Positions 35,420-45,342 of a DNA stretch of 64,000 bases are shown in pieces. The stretch comes from Amycolatopsis coloradensis (GTDB lineage: Bacteria > Actinomycetota > Actinomycetes > Mycobacteriales > Pseudonocardiaceae). The stretch covers positions 62,001-126,000 of the forward strand of contig NZ_MQUQ01000025.1 of NCBI RefSeq assembly GCF_001953865.1. Reading direction: 5' to 3'. Position numbers and translations under genes: made by a program. Position 1 is the stretch's first letter, and the number at the start of each line of letters is the position of its first letter. Below the pieces are notes generated by a model. The model was not told where the DNA came from, ran no database searches, and worked only from the letters and a program-made list of their open reading frames with translations.

Positions 35420-35649
35420 GCCGTGCCTCTCCCCCGACGATGCTCTGCGCGCACAGCATGCCCGACCCGTCCGGCGAGACGAATCCGGCACACCGACACC
35501 GTGGTGAATCCGCGGTCGGTTCGCGGTGCACGTCCCGCACAGCCGGTCCCGGGTCGCTGCCCACTCACACCTTGGCTGACTTCCTCGTAGCCGTAGACCG
35601 GCAGCGCGAATCGAGGAGTCGCCGAACTGATCCTGACGCCCGACCTGCC

Positions 35650-37794
35650 CTACGATGCCCGGCAACGCTTCGCTTCGAGTTCCCGCAACGCGGACAGTTC
35701 GGCCGGTGGCGGACCGGGGTGCACCACGCCCAGCCGCTGGGTGGCTCTGGTCATGGCGACGTACAGATCGTTGTGGCCGCGTGGTGAGGCGCCGAGGATC
35801 GCTGCCGGGTCGGCGATCAGGACCGAGTCGAACTCCAGGCCTTTGGCCTGCTCAGGGGTGAGCAGTACGACCTTGCCGGTCAGGTCCGGTGCCGTCTCGA
35901 GGGACAACGCGGCGGCCAGGGGCTCGATAAGGGCACTCGGGGCGATGATCCCGAGTTGCCCCTCGGTGTGTGCCGCGGCGAGGTCGGCGATGGTGGAGAT
36001 CAGGTCGGCGCGGGCGGTGCCGAGACGCCAGGGCGGCACACCGGTCGAGCGGACCGACCGGACCGGAGGCGTTCCGGGATGGTGGGCGGCGAGCAGGTCC
36101 GCGGTGGCGGCCATGATTTCCGCGGGTGTGCGGTAGTTGACCGTGAGCCGGGCGAGTCGCCACCGGTCCCGCACCTGTGGCCGCAGTACGCGGTCCCAGG
36201 AGGAGGTTCCCGCCGGGCTCCCGGTCTGGGCGAGGTCCCCGACGATGGTCATCGATCTGGTGGGGCACCGCCGCATCAGCATTCGCCAGTCCATTTCGGA
36301 CAGTTCCTGCGCCTCGTCGACGACCACGTGCCCGAAGGTGGCATGGCCACCGGCCTGGTCGATCAGGATAGTGGCCTCGTCCAGCAACGGGACATCCGCG
36401 GTACTCCAGCCGTCGGCCCGCTCGCCGGGAAGATCGGCTACCGCGCGTTCCGGGGTCAGCGGCGGCCACAGCACGTCGAGTGCGGCCTGGACACCGGTGT
36501 CCGCGAGTATCGAGTTCCGCAGAGCGATCCGGTCGAGCTCGTCCAGCATGGTCTTCGGCCCGGTGTCGTGGTCGATCACGACCCCCGCGGCGGCGAGCGC
36601 GCGCAGGTCGGCTTCGCTGAGCCGTCCGTCCGGACTGCCGCCGTCGAGCGCCTCGCCGGTGTCGGTGAGCACGATCGCCTCCATGTCCTCGATCAGGCGC
36701 CGCGCGAGCACCTCCGCGATCTCCCGCTGGAAGACCAGCCTGGCCTGGTTGTGCGGAAGTCCCGTGTGCTCGGCCTGGTGCATGGCGCGGCCGCACTCGC
36801 GCGGGTCGAGCCGCAGCACCTGCTGTTCGAACTCGACCTCGACCGCGTGTTCCGGTGCCCGGATCCGGGACCGTATCGCCGTGGCCAGCCGTCGGGCCAT
36901 GACCGCCTCGCCCTTGCGTTCGACGGTCCCGGGTGGGTCCACCCGGCTGATTTCGACGTCCGGTCTCAGGCCGGCGATGGTCGTGGTCACCACGCTGTTC
37001 TCGCCGAGACCCGGCAGTACCTGGCCGATGTAGTCGAGAAAGACGCGGCTGGGACCCACCACCAGGACGCCGCGGGTGCGCAGCCGCGGACGGGTGTAAA
37101 GGAGATACGCGACCCGGTGCAACGCGACGGCCGTCTTTCCGGTGCCGGGACCGCCCTGCACCACCAGCACCCCGTCGGTCTCGTGCCGGATGATCCGGTC
37201 CTGTTCGGCCTGAAGGGTGGTCACGATGTCGCGCATGCGCCCGGTCCGCTCCGCGGTCACCGCCGCCAGCAACGACGCCTCGCCGACCAGACCCTCGTCA
37301 ACGGCACCGTCCGGGGTCAGCAGCTCGTCGTTCAGCGCGACGACGGTCCGGCCCCGCGTGGTGATGCGCCGCCGTCGCCGCACGCCGTCCGGAGCGATCG
37401 CCGTCGCGGTATAGAACGCCCGGGCCACCGGGACACGCCAATCCACCAACCACGGTTCACCACCCTCGTCCCGGAACAGGCCGAGCCTGCCGATATAAAC
37501 GCGTTTGCCGTCGTGCATGTCCAGCCGGCCGAAGCACAATCCCTGCTCCACCGCGTCCAGTCGCGCGACCTCCGCCCGCCAGACAGCCGCCGCCTCCCGG
37601 CTTCCGGCCGCCGTCAACCGCTCGGCCGCCTCCTCGCGCAAAGCGTCCAGACGGGCGTACAGGGCCGCCACGTACTCCTGCTCCAGATCGATCTCGCCAC
37701 CGGTCAAAGCCGCCCGCCCCTCCAGGTCGACGATCAGCGCCCTCGAGCGTGCACGGCGACGCCCGGGAAGAACAGTCTTGTTCTTTCCCGCCAC
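35650..37794 (-). CDS. HelD/HelR-type RNA polymerase recycling ATPase
   Basis: 714-residue UvrD-like superfamily 1 ATPase. The N-terminal coiled coil ([22 protein letters not shown]) fits the RNA-polymerase secondary-channel arm of HelD. Walker A is [14 protein letters not shown] near residue 215, [11 protein letters not shown] the Walker B region, and VNYRTPAEI and [11 protein letters not shown] are later helicase motifs. Family members remove stalled RNA polymerase; actinobacterial HelR also gives tolerance to rifamycins. The gene follows an MFS exporter by 9 bases, and a GntR regulator heads the operon, so control by that regulator is likely. I saw no rifamycin-associated promoter element. 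Confidence 0.82.
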   Translation of the reverse strand: MAGKNKTVLPGRRRARSRALIVDLEGRAALTGGEIDLEQEYVAALYARLDALREEAAERLTAAGSREAAAVWRAEVARLDAVEQGLCFGRLDMHDGKRVYIGRLGLFRDEGGEPWLVDWRVPVARAFYTATAIAPDGVRRRRRITTRGRTVVALNDELLTPDGAVDEGLVGEASLLAAVTAERTGRMRDIVTTLQAEQDRIIRHETDGVLVVQGGPGTGKTAVALHRVAYLLYTRPRLRTRGVLVVGPSRVFLDYIGQVLPGLGENSVVTTTIAGLRPDVEISRVDPPGTVERKGEAVMARRLATAIRSRIRAPEHAVEVEFEQQVLRLDPRECGRAMHQAEHTGLPHNQARLVFQREIAEVLARRLIEDMEAIVLTDTGEALDGGSPDGRLSEADLRALAAAGVVIDHDTGPKTMLDELDRIALRNSILADTGVQAALDVLWPPLTPERAVADLPGERADGWSTADVPLLDEATILIDQAGGHATFGHVVVDEAQELSEMDWRMLMRRCPTRSMTIVGDLAQTGSPAGTSSWDRVLRPQVRDRWRLARLTVNYRTPAEIMAATADLLAAHHPGTPPVRSVRSTGVPPWRLGTARADLISTIADLAAAHTEGQLGIIAPSALIEPLAAALSLETAPDLTGKVVLLTPEQAKGLEFDSVLIADPAAILGASPRGHNDLYVAMTRATQRLGVVHPGPPPAELSALRELEAKRCRAS

Positions 37795-37803
37795 CTCAGC
37801 CGC

Positions 37804-39027
37804 TCAGCGAGTCCGGACCTGACGGTCGCGCCCGGCGCCGTAACCGGCGGCGGCCATGACCAGACTCAGCCCGACGAGGAGCAGCAGCGCGGCCGTCCAG
37901 CTGCCGGTCGTGTCGTGGAGGACACCCAGGAGAAGGGGCCCGGCCGCGGCGACGAGGTAGCCGACCGACTGAGCCATCCCGGCCAGTGCGGTGGTCTCGC
38001 TGGGGCCGGTGGCACGTTGGCTTTGAAAACTCAGGGCCAGCACGAGGCAGACTCCGTTGCCCAACCCGAGAAGCGTGCACGCCACGACGGTGAGAGACGG
38101 CAGGAGAAGCAGGGTCGTGAAGCCCGCGGCGACGATCACGGCGGCCGCCGCGGCGATGAAACGCTGGTCGTGGCGGCCTCGGGTGAGCAGAGGCAGCACC
38201 ATCCCCGCGACCAGCGCGATGACCTGATAGTGGAACAGCATCCAGCCCGCACTCGCCGTGCTCATCCCCTGCTTGCCGAGAATGCTGGGCAGCCAAGCGA
38301 TAGCGGTGTAGAAAGCCAGGGATTGCAGGCCCATGAAGAAAGCCACCTGCCACGCCAGCCAGGACCTCCACGGGGTCCGGGCGTGGCTCCCCTCGGACTC
38401 CCCACCGCCGTCCTGGCGAGCTTCGCGGAACCGGGGCAGCCACACGGCGAGGGCGACGACGGCAACGACCACTCCCCATGCCAGTGCCGAACGCCAGGTT
38501 CCGGGCAGGATCTCGGCGAGCGGGACGGAGATGCCGGACGACACGGCGGCGACCACTCCCATGACGGTGACGTAGAGCGCGCTGACGGTGTGTGCCCTCG
38601 GGCCGGGGACGTGGGTGCGGATCACCGTGGGCAGCAGGACGTTGCCCACCGCGATCGCGGCCGCGAGGATCACCGTCCCGGCGAACAGGCAGGCGATCGA
38701 AGGGAGAGACCGGACCACCGTTCCCGCCGCCAGCGCGACGAGGGCCACCACGAGGAGACGGGTGGTGCCGACCCGGTGTGAAACCCTGCCGACAAAGGGC
38801 GAAGTCACCGCGAACATGAGCAGCGGCACGGTGTTCAGCACACCACCCGCGGACGCCGTCAACCCGGTGTCGCGCTCGATGGCGGGCAACAGTGTTCCCA
38901 CGCCCGTCAAGGTCACGCGGAGGTTGGCCGCCACCAGAAGGATCGCGATCAACAGGCCTGCCGACAGGACCGGCGTGGTGACCGGCCCTCTGGTGGTCGC
39001 GACGCCGGGGGGACTCGAGGGGGTCAC
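37804..39027 (-). CDS. MFS transporter, CynX/NimT-like
   Basis: 407 residues with twelve hydrophobic segments. It has the early segment ANLRVTLTGVGTLLPAIERD, the loop VGRVSHRVGTTRLL and a hydrophilic central loop near residue 200, all typical of the CynX/NimT (cyanate/2-nitroimidazole) branch of the major facilitator superfamily. The start ATG overlaps the stop of the GntR gene by 4 bases and the end lies 9 bases from the helD-like gene: a three-gene operon. Substrate unknown. Confidence 0.87.
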   Translation of the reverse strand: MTPSSPPGVATTRGPVTTPVLSAGLLIAILLVAANLRVTLTGVGTLLPAIERDTGLTASAGGVLNTVPLLMFAVTSPFVGRVSHRVGTTRLLVVALVALAAGTVVRSLPSIACLFAGTVILAAAIAVGNVLLPTVIRTHVPGPRAHTVSALYVTVMGVVAAVSSGISVPLAEILPGTWRSALAWGVVVAVVALAVWLPRFREARQDGGGESEGSHARTPWRSWLAWQVAFFMGLQSLAFYTAIAWLPSILGKQGMSTASAGWMLFHYQVIALVAGMVLPLLTRGRHDQRFIAAAAAVIVAAGFTTLLLLPSLTVVACTLLGLGNGVCLVLALSFQSQRATGPSETTALAGMAQSVGYLVAAAGPLLLGVLHDTTGSWTAALLLLVGLSLVMAAAGYGAGRDRQVRTR

Positions 39028-39716
39028 TTCCGTGGTTCCGTTCCGGTCTCGGTGAGCTTCACGATCTCGGTGGCGCAGTAGCGGGCGCCGACTTCGTCTT
39101 GGGCGGCGATCGCGTCGACGAGACGCCGGTGAAGGACGGCGTGCTCCGCGGCGGTCACGGTGGACCAGGGCATGGCGCCGATCTGTTCGGTGACCGCGAC
39201 ACTGAGGACGTCGTACACCTCGGTGAGCAGGCTGTTCCCGCCTGCCGTCACCACCGCCTGGTGGAAACGGGCGTCGATCTCCGCAATGGTGGTCACTTCC
39301 TGGGCCTCCGCGGCCGTCTCCGCCTCGTCGAGCAGCTCTTGAAGGCGAGTCAGGTCGTCTTCGGAGCGGCGAGACGCGGCCAAGCCCGAGGCGTATTCCT
39401 CCAGCACCGCGCGGAGTTCCAGCACATCGCTCCGCCTTGAGGTGGTGGCCCTTCGCATCAACGCCAGGTGCATTTCGCTCGATGACCGGACGTAGGTCCC
39501 GTCGCCCTTCCGAGCCTCCAGCAGCCCCATGTGCACCAGCGCGCCGAGCGCTTCGCGCACCGTCGTGCGCCCGACGCCGAGCTGCTTGACCAGGTCATGC
39601 TCGGGCGGGATCCGCATCCCCACGGGCCACTCGCCAGAGGAGATCTGCTCACGAAGGGTGTCCACCAACTGTGCCGACAGACTCGCGACGCGGCGCGGCG
39701 CCCGAAGATCGTTCAT
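39024..39716 (-). CDS. FadR-type GntR-family regulator
   Basis: 230 residues from ATG 39716 (a TTG lies one codon upstream). The winged helix is clear: LRAPRRVASLSAQLVDTLRE, PPEHDLVKQLGVGRTTVREA (recognition helix) and MGLLEARKGDGTYV. The C-terminal all-helical FCD ligand domain (LELRAVLEEYASGLAASR, DARFHQAVVTAGGN) binds a metal-coordinated small acid in relatives. It controls the MFS/HelD operon it starts, probably through the palindrome at 39736-39746. Confidence 0.9.
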   Translation of the reverse strand: MNDLRAPRRVASLSAQLVDTLREQISSGEWPVGMRIPPEHDLVKQLGVGRTTVREALGALVHMGLLEARKGDGTYVRSSSEMHLALMRRATTSRRSDVLELRAVLEEYASGLAASRRSEDDLTRLQELLDEAETAAEAQEVTTIAEIDARFHQAVVTAGGNSLLTEVYDVLSVAVTEQIGAMPWSTVTAAEHAVLHRRLVDAIAAQDEVGARYCATEIVKLTETGTEPRK

Positions 39717-39735
39717 CAAGCGAACCTAACACCGA

Positions 39736-39746
39736 ATGTCTGACAT
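39736..39746. promoter_or_regulatory. GntR-type operator palindrome
   Basis: atgtc-t-gacat is a perfect palindrome about 20 bases upstream of the GntR start, with the gt...ac core typical of FadR-subfamily sites. The position fits autorepression. Confidence 0.5.
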
Positions 39747-39751
39747 CTGTA

Positions 39752-40034
39752 CGTGACGGCGGCCATATCGACCTCCGGCGAAACCACGACGACGAACACG
39801 AAACGGCCACCGCCACGACGGCCACGGAGCTGCGGGAGCTGGCCGAACGCCTGGCCGAACTGCGCGACGGAAGCGCTCGCCCAGCTGGCGACGGCCGAGC
39901 AGCAGGCCCGCATCGGGGACGAGAACGGCGTCACGGCCCACCTCAAGAAGGCGGGCCCGTGGGCCTTGACGATGGCGGAGATACTCGCGATGTCCGCCGC
40001 CGAGACGGCGATCAGGACGAGCTTGGGCGGCTGA
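39752..40034 (+). pseudogene. Possible frameshifted gene for a small hypothetical protein
   Basis: Two overlapping frames look protein-like in turn: HDDEHETATATTATELRELA to about 39866, then EALAQLATAEQQARIGDENG and HLKKAGPWALTMAEILAMSA to a stop at 40034. Joined by one frameshift near 39868 they would form a helical protein of about 90 residues. Without the shift neither is complete. Function unknown. Confidence 0.4.
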
Positions 40035-40097
40035 AGGGAGAGCCGAGGGGAGGGCGGACCTGGAACGGTCTCGCCCTCCACTCGGTACTACAGCCGG

Positions 40098-41534
40098 TCA
40101 TCGCACGCCCGCCGTTTCACCTCCGGCGACTTCGTTCGGCTGGGCCTTCGGGGCGCGCAAGGTGGCCATGGCAAGGAAGCCACCGGCGATCGCGATTCCC
40201 GCGGCGCCGAGGAACGCGGCCGAGTACCCGCCGGTCAGCGCGACCGGGTCACCGATCCGCCCCGCGCCGAAGGACACACCGAGCGCGGTCATCGCGGCGA
40301 GGCCGAGTGCCGACCCGATCTGGTACGAGGTGTTCACGATTCCCGACGCGAGTCCGCCTTCCTCCGGTTTCGCGCTGGAGATGGCGGTGCCGAGCGACGG
40401 GATGAACGCGAGCGCCTGACCGAGTGCCGCGACCAGTGAGGCGGGCAGGACGTCGACGACGAAGGTGCCCGTCGGGCTGGCGAACGACAGCCATCCCAGC
40501 CCCGCGGCAAGCGCCCACAGCCCGCCGATGATCATCTTCTTCGGACCGAACCGGCCGATGAGCCGGGGTGCGACGGCGACCATCAGCACGACGATCAGCA
40601 CCGTCATCGGCAGCAGCGCGGCGCCACTGGCGAAGGCCCCGTATCCCAGGACCTGCTGCAAGTACAGGTTGAGGAAGTACCACATCGGGATCCACGCCGC
40701 GCCGAGCAGGAACTGCGCGAGGTTCGCGCCGCCGAGGTTCGGCGTCCGGAAGATCCCCAGCCGCACCAACGGCACCTCGCGCCTCCGCTGGATCACCACG
40801 AACACCGCGAGCAACGCGAGGCCACCCGCGAGCGCGCCCAGGGTACCCGCCGAGTCCCAGCCCGCTTCCGGCGCTCGGACGACGCCGAAAACGGTCAGGC
40901 CGAGGCCCGCGGTCGCCGCGACGGCGCCGGCGAGGTCGACCGAACCACGCCGGGCGGGTGCGGAAGGCATCAGCTTGCCGGTCGCCAGCACCGCGACGAG
41001 CGAAATCGGGACGTAGAGCCAGAAGATCCACGGCCACGACAGCCATTCGGTGATCACGCCGCCGAGGAAGACCCCGGCGGTGCCACCGGCGGGAGCGGCC
41101 GCGCCATAGAGCGCGAGCGCCTTGGTCAGCTCACGCGGCCGCGCGCCGAACAGCATCATCAGCAAGGTCAGCGCGGACGGCGCGATCAGCGCCGCTCCCG
41201 CACCTTGCAGGACCCGGCCGAGCAGTTCCACCCACGCGGTGCCCGCCATCGCGGCGACCACGGAACCGCCGAGGGTGACGACCCATCCGGCGGTGAACAT
41301 CTTCCGCGCGCCGAACAGGTCCGAGAGGCGTCCGCCGAGCAGCAGCAGACCGGCGAGCGCGATGACGTAGGCGTTGAACACCCACGACAGGTCCCCCGGG
41401 GAGAACCCGAGGTCGTGCTGCATCGCGGGGAGAGCGACGCCGATGATCGAGGTGTCCATGATGACCATGAACTGGGCCAACGCGATGAGTCCCAGCGCCC
41501 ACCACCGGCGTGGGTCCGGGATTGTCTCCGTCAT
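40098..41534 (-). CDS. DHA2-family (EmrB/QacA) MFS drug exporter
   Basis: 478 residues with fourteen hydrophobic segments. ATG 41534 has GAAAGGACGG upstream. Motif FMVIMDTSIIGVALPAMQHD in the first segment and GGRLSDLFGARKMF after the second are classic for the 14-segment multidrug exporters, as is RVLQGAGAALIAPSALTLL. It lies behind two CsoR-type inverted repeats, so a metal- or sulfur-sensing repressor encoded elsewhere may control it. The substrate cannot be read from sequence. Confidence 0.93.
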   Translation of the reverse strand: MTETIPDPRRWWALGLIALAQFMVIMDTSIIGVALPAMQHDLGFSPGDLSWVFNAYVIALAGLLLLGGRLSDLFGARKMFTAGWVVTLGGSVVAAMAGTAWVELLGRVLQGAGAALIAPSALTLLMMLFGARPRELTKALALYGAAAPAGGTAGVFLGGVITEWLSWPWIFWLYVPISLVAVLATGKLMPSAPARRGSVDLAGAVAATAGLGLTVFGVVRAPEAGWDSAGTLGALAGGLALLAVFVVIQRRREVPLVRLGIFRTPNLGGANLAQFLLGAAWIPMWYFLNLYLQQVLGYGAFASGAALLPMTVLIVVLMVAVAPRLIGRFGPKKMIIGGLWALAAGLGWLSFASPTGTFVVDVLPASLVAALGQALAFIPSLGTAISSAKPEEGGLASGIVNTSYQIGSALGLAAMTALGVSFGAGRIGDPVALTGGYSAAFLGAAGIAIAGGFLAMATLRAPKAQPNEVAGGETAGVR

Positions 41535-41558
41535 GACGACCGTCCTTTCGAGATCTGT

Positions 41559-41575
41559 ATACCCCCGTGGGGTAT
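41559..41575. promoter_or_regulatory. CsoR-type operator, site 1
   Basis: atacccc-cgt-ggggtat, a perfect inverted repeat 25 bases upstream of the exporter start. C-tract/G-tract sites of this kind bind CsoR/RcnR/CstR-family repressors, which sense Cu(I), Ni or persulfide. No such repressor gene is in the window. Confidence 0.6.
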
Positions 41576-41616
41576 CTGACGGAGATGAACGTAGGCTCCC
41601 CGGCACGCGCTCACAA

Positions 41617-41633
41617 GTACCCCCATGGGGTAT
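41617..41633. promoter_or_regulatory. CsoR-type operator, site 2
   Basis: A second copy, gtacccc-cat-ggggtat, flanked by acaa/ttgt, centred 58 bases from site 1 (between five and six helical turns). It also lies about 160 bases upstream of the divergent permease, so it could affect both genes. Confidence 0.6.
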
Positions 41634-41790
41634 TTGTGTCGCACTCGTCACAAGACTCGCGGCCGCCAATCCGCAGCTCCCCGCCGGGCCGCGACTCCAC
41701 GATTCAGTCTTGCTAGTTCTGCTATGTGGAAGCTAACCTCCGCAGAATGAAATTTCCCGGAAACGCTCGCTTCCACGGAGAGGCGGATCC

Positions 41791-43308
41791 ATGGCGAAGA
41801 GGACACAGGCCGACGAGGCAGGCAGGCCCGAGGACGAACGCCTCGGGATCGGCAAGAGTTTCACCTACGGCATCCAGCACGTTCTGACGATGTACGGCGG
41901 GATCATCGCGCCGCCGCTGATCATCGGTGGCGCCGCGGGCGTCCCGCCGGCCGAAATCGGGCTGCTCGTCGCGTCGTGCCTGTTCATCGGCGGGCTGGCG
42001 ACCATCCTGCAGTCGTACGGCGTGCCCTTCTTCGGCTCCCGGCTGCCGCTGGTCCAGGGCACTTCCTTCGCCGGCGTGGCGACGATGACGGCGATCGTGG
42101 CCGATGGCGGGCTACCCGCGGTGTTCGGGGCGGTGATCGTTTCCACGCTGCTCGGCCTGCTCATCACTCCGGTGTTCTCGCGGCTGGTGAAGTACTTCCC
42201 GCCGGTCGTGACCGGAACGGTGATCACGGTGATCGGGCTCAGCCTGATGCCGGTCGCGGCACAGTGGGCGATGGGCAACGACACCAAGGCCGCGGACTTC
42301 GGCTCGGTGTCCGACATCGGGCTGGCCGCGCTGACGCTGACGATCGTGCTGATGCTCAGCAAGGTCGCCGTCCCGGCGATCTCCCGGCTCTCGATCCTCC
42401 TGTCGATCGTGGTGGGCACCGTTCTGGCCGCCTTGCTCGGCAAGGCCGATTTCTCCGCCGTCGGGGACGGAGCGATCTTCGCGATACCGACACCGTTCGC
42501 TTTCGGGGCACCGACCTTCGACGTCGCCGCGATCGTGTCGATGTTCATCGTCGTGCTGGTGACCCTCACCGAGACCACGGCCGACATCCTCGCGGTCGGG
42601 GAGATCGTCGGAACGCGGGTCGGCAAACGCCGGATCGGCGACGGCCTGCGCGCCGACATGGCGTCCTCGGCGATCGCACCGGTCTTCAACGGGTTCACCC
42701 AGAGCGCGTTCGCCCAGAACGTCGGCCTGGTGGCGATCACCGGGGTCCGGAGCAGGTTCGTGGTGACCGCGGGCGGGGTGATCCTGCTGGTCCTCGGAAT
42801 GCTCCCGGTACTCGGCAGGGTGGTCGCCACTATCCCGTACCCGGTACTGGGCGGCGCCGGTCTCGTGCTGTTCGGCACGGTCGCGGCGTCCGGCATCAAG
42901 ACATTGTCCAAAGTGGACTACGACGGGAACATGAACCTGGTGGTCGTCGCGGCTTCCCTCGGATTGGGCATGGTCCCGATCGCGGCGCCGGACTTCTACC
43001 ACCACTTCCCGGCGTGGGTCGGCACGATCTTCCACTCCGGGATCAGCGCCGCCGCGCTCATGGCCGTCGTGCTGAACCTGGTGTTCAACCATCTGAAGCC
43101 CGGCAAGGCGGGCACCGACCCGTCGGTGTTCGCGACGGCGACCCGGGTGATCGACTACTCCGATCTCAAAGCCTTCTCCCAACTGGAGAACGGCGACAAG
43201 ATCGTCGACGGCCAGATCGTGGACGCCGACGGCAAACCGGTCCCGGTGCGGGACGCGGACGGCCGCCCGGTGCACTACCGCATCGGCAGCGAACCGGACG
43301 GGCACTGA
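41791..43308 (+). CDS. NCS2-family nucleobase (uracil/xanthine) permease
   Basis: 505-residue symporter for a purine or pyrimidine base. ATG 41791 has GAGAGGCGGA upstream. Family motifs are YGIQHVLTMYGGIIAPPLII at the first segment, LPLVQGTSFAGVATM (substrate-binding QGTSF) near residue 95, and the NCS2 signature VTLTETTADILAVGEIVG with the conserved Glu near residue 265, followed by NGFTQSAFAQNVGLVAITGV. About twelve to fourteen membrane segments. A hydrophilic C-terminal tail of about 60 residues is longer than usual. Confidence 0.92.
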   Translation: MAKRTQADEAGRPEDERLGIGKSFTYGIQHVLTMYGGIIAPPLIIGGAAGVPPAEIGLLVASCLFIGGLATILQSYGVPFFGSRLPLVQGTSFAGVATMTAIVADGGLPAVFGAVIVSTLLGLLITPVFSRLVKYFPPVVTGTVITVIGLSLMPVAAQWAMGNDTKAADFGSVSDIGLAALTLTIVLMLSKVAVPAISRLSILLSIVVGTVLAALLGKADFSAVGDGAIFAIPTPFAFGAPTFDVAAIVSMFIVVLVTLTETTADILAVGEIVGTRVGKRRIGDGLRADMASSAIAPVFNGFTQSAFAQNVGLVAITGVRSRFVVTAGGVILLVLGMLPVLGRVVATIPYPVLGGAGLVLFGTVAASGIKTLSKVDYDGNMNLVVVAASLGLGMVPIAAPDFYHHFPAWVGTIFHSGISAAALMAVVLNLVFNHLKPGKAGTDPSVFATATRVIDYSDLKAFSQLENGDKIVDGQIVDADGKPVPVRDADGRPVHYRIGSEPDGH

Positions 43309-43670
43309 TCCTCGACCGACAGACCGTATGCGCGCACGAAGGCGCCGACGGCCGACTCCGCTATGCCTTCGAGTTCACGGTGAGGACACTCCGGGTGGTC
43401 GTCGCGCCCGCCGCTGTCGCCGCAAGTCCTCCGAATGGCCGCAGGAAAAATACGTAGGGTATTTTCCCCTCGGCTTTGCGAAAACGCGTTTCCGCCTCGA
43501 TCGAGTGAACTCGACCCACCAGAGCGACCTGGGAAAATGCGGCAAAGCCGCAGGCAGAATCGATCCGATCACCTACCGTGCGCATTGATTAACGCACTGC
43601 TTTCCTGTTAAAGATGATCGTTCCCGATTCGTATCCCGTTGCGGATGACTCTGCGCAAGGACAGGCCCCG
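43309..43670. other. Intergenic stretch without gene
   Basis: No supported coding sequence. It contains the end of the permease region, a small hairpin gcggcaaagccgc near 43539, and the upstream region of the L,D-transpeptidase. The frame that extends that gene to ATG 43614 lacks signal-peptide character. Confidence 0.5.
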
Positions 43671-44495
43671 ATGACCAAACTGCAGACCTCTTGCGGTGGC
43701 GCACGCCCTCATCCGGTTCGCGCGCTTCTCGTACTGGTGCTGGCGATGCTTCCGCTGTCCGGCTGCGGTACCACCGGGGACGAGGGTGGCGGGGCCGCTG
43801 CCCCCGTGGCGCCGCCACCCTCGTCGCCCGAGATGCTCGCCTCGCTGCCCGAGGCGAACACCTTCGGCCAGCTGGACTCCGCGCCCGCGGACCCGTCCCC
43901 CACACTTCCCGCCGGCGGGGAAGTCCTGCATCCCAAGGCGGATGCGATGGTCTACCGCGCACCCGGCGCGCAGCCGCTCGCCCGGCTGCCCGAAACCCAG
44001 ATCGGCTCACCGACCTGGGTCCCGGTGATCGCCCGGCAGGGCGACTGGGCCCAGGTGCTGCTGCCCGCCCGGCCCAACGGCGCGACCGGCTGGCTGCACG
44101 CCACCCCGGAAACCGTGGAATCGGCGCACAACGACTTCCGGGTGAACGTGGACCTCGCCGGATTCCGCCTGGAAATCCTGGAAATGGGCAAACCGACCGG
44201 CTCGTGGACCATCGGCACCGGCAAGCCCGAGCACCCCACCCCCACCGGACGCGCGTTCATTCTCGCCTCGATCAAGGAGAGCGTGAACACCTACAGCCCG
44301 ATCGTGCTGCCACTGAGCAGCCATTCCGATTCGCACGAGACCTTCGGCGGCGGGCCCGGCACGGTCGGCCTGCACACCTGGCCGGACGACAGCTTCGTCG
44401 GCAAAGCCACCAGCGACGGCTGCATCCGGGTCACCCGCGAGGCATTGGACCGCCTCGTGGAGCTACCGCTCGGCACCGTCGTGAACATCACCTGA
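43671..44495 (+). CDS. L,D-transpeptidase (YkuD) lipoprotein
   Basis: Cell-wall enzyme of 274 residues that makes or edits 3-3 peptidoglycan cross-links outside the membrane. ATG 43671 is preferred because it places a basic start and hydrophobic stretch before the lipobox LPLSGC. A Pro/Ala-rich linker and an SH3-like segment (WVPVIARQGDWAQVLLPARP) follow. The YkuD domain spans about residues 160-274, with TVGLHTWPDD and the catalytic SDGCIRVTREALDRL (Cys near 251). The next gene starts 25 bases on and is probably cotranscribed. Confidence 0.93.
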   Translation: MTKLQTSCGGARPHPVRALLVLVLAMLPLSGCGTTGDEGGGAAAPVAPPPSSPEMLASLPEANTFGQLDSAPADPSPTLPAGGEVLHPKADAMVYRAPGAQPLARLPETQIGSPTWVPVIARQGDWAQVLLPARPNGATGWLHATPETVESAHNDFRVNVDLAGFRLEILEMGKPTGSWTIGTGKPEHPTPTGRAFILASIKESVNTYSPIVLPLSSHSDSHETFGGGPGTVGLHTWPDDSFVGKATSDGCIRVTREALDRLVELPLGTVVNIT

Positions 44496-44519
44496 ACCCC
44501 GATCATGGAGGTAATTTCC

Positions 44520-45209
44520 TTGTCCCCACGCACAACGACCGTGCTCGCCTGCACGACCGCGGCCTGCCTGGCCTTCACCGCCACCCCCGCCGTGGCCGCC
44601 CCGGCCGAGTCCGCCTACGCCGTCGCCGCGGCCGGTCTGGTCGCGATTCCCCGTACGCCTTCGGTTTCCGGGGCGCGCAAGGAGTCGCTCGCCTCGGTGA
44701 CGCTGCCGACGTCCGGTCCGTCCCTGGTCAGCGCGAAGGCACTGAACGCCGACGTGAAATCGGGGCACGCCCAATCCAGCGTCACCGGTCTCACGCTGAA
44801 CCTCGCCACCCTGCCCGTCGCGGCCACGCTGCCCGGGCTGAGCGCCGATGCGATCAGAGCCGAGTGCCAAAACGGCAAGGGGACGGTGTCGATCGCGAAC
44901 CTGAAGGTCGGCGGCAAAGCGGTCAAGCTCGACCAGGTCCCGCCCAACACCACCGTCCCGCTGGCGCCGTTGCTCGAACTGGTGGTGAACAAGCAGACCA
45001 AGAACACCGGCGGCACGCTCACCGTGACCGCGGTGTCGGCCAAGCTGCTCGGCCAGACCCAGACGCTGGACATCGCGTCGGCGACCTGCGCCAAATCCCC
45101 CGGCGCCACCCCGGAACCGCCGACCAAGCCCAGCGGTGACAAGCCTCAGCCCGGCGGTAAGGCCCCCAAGCCCACCCCGGTCCCCGGACACCTGGACGTC
45201 ACCGGCTGA
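44520..45209 (+). CDS. Secreted choice-of-anchor P-like protein
   Basis: 229 residues. TTG 44520 is favoured: the upstream ATG 44505 overlaps the ribosome site ggaggt. A signal peptide ends near AVAAPAES (residue 30). The mature protein is a beta-rich repeat-like domain (GLTLNLATLPVAATLPGLSA; IRAECQNGKGTVSIANLKVG) with two conserved cysteines, then a Pro/Lys-rich tail that may span the wall. The pattern resembles actinobacterial choice-of-anchor P proteins. Function unknown. Confidence 0.75.
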   Translation: MSPRTTTVLACTTAACLAFTATPAVAAPAESAYAVAAAGLVAIPRTPSVSGARKESLASVTLPTSGPSLVSAKALNADVKSGHAQSSVTGLTLNLATLPVAATLPGLSADAIRAECQNGKGTVSIANLKVGGKAVKLDQVPPNTTVPLAPLLELVVNKQTKNTGGTLTVTAVSAKLLGQTQTLDIASATCAKSPGATPEPPTKPSGDKPQPGGKAPKPTPVPGHLDVTG

Positions 45210-45342
45210 CCACTGACACTCGACGTCCGCGTCGAGGTACCCGGGGCGCGGGAAGGCGGGTCGTGCGGGTTCAGGAGCCGCCCGCGATCGTGGGTGGCGA
45301 TCCGGGTCCATCGAGAAGCAGGGCAAAGGGTGCCTCGGCTGA

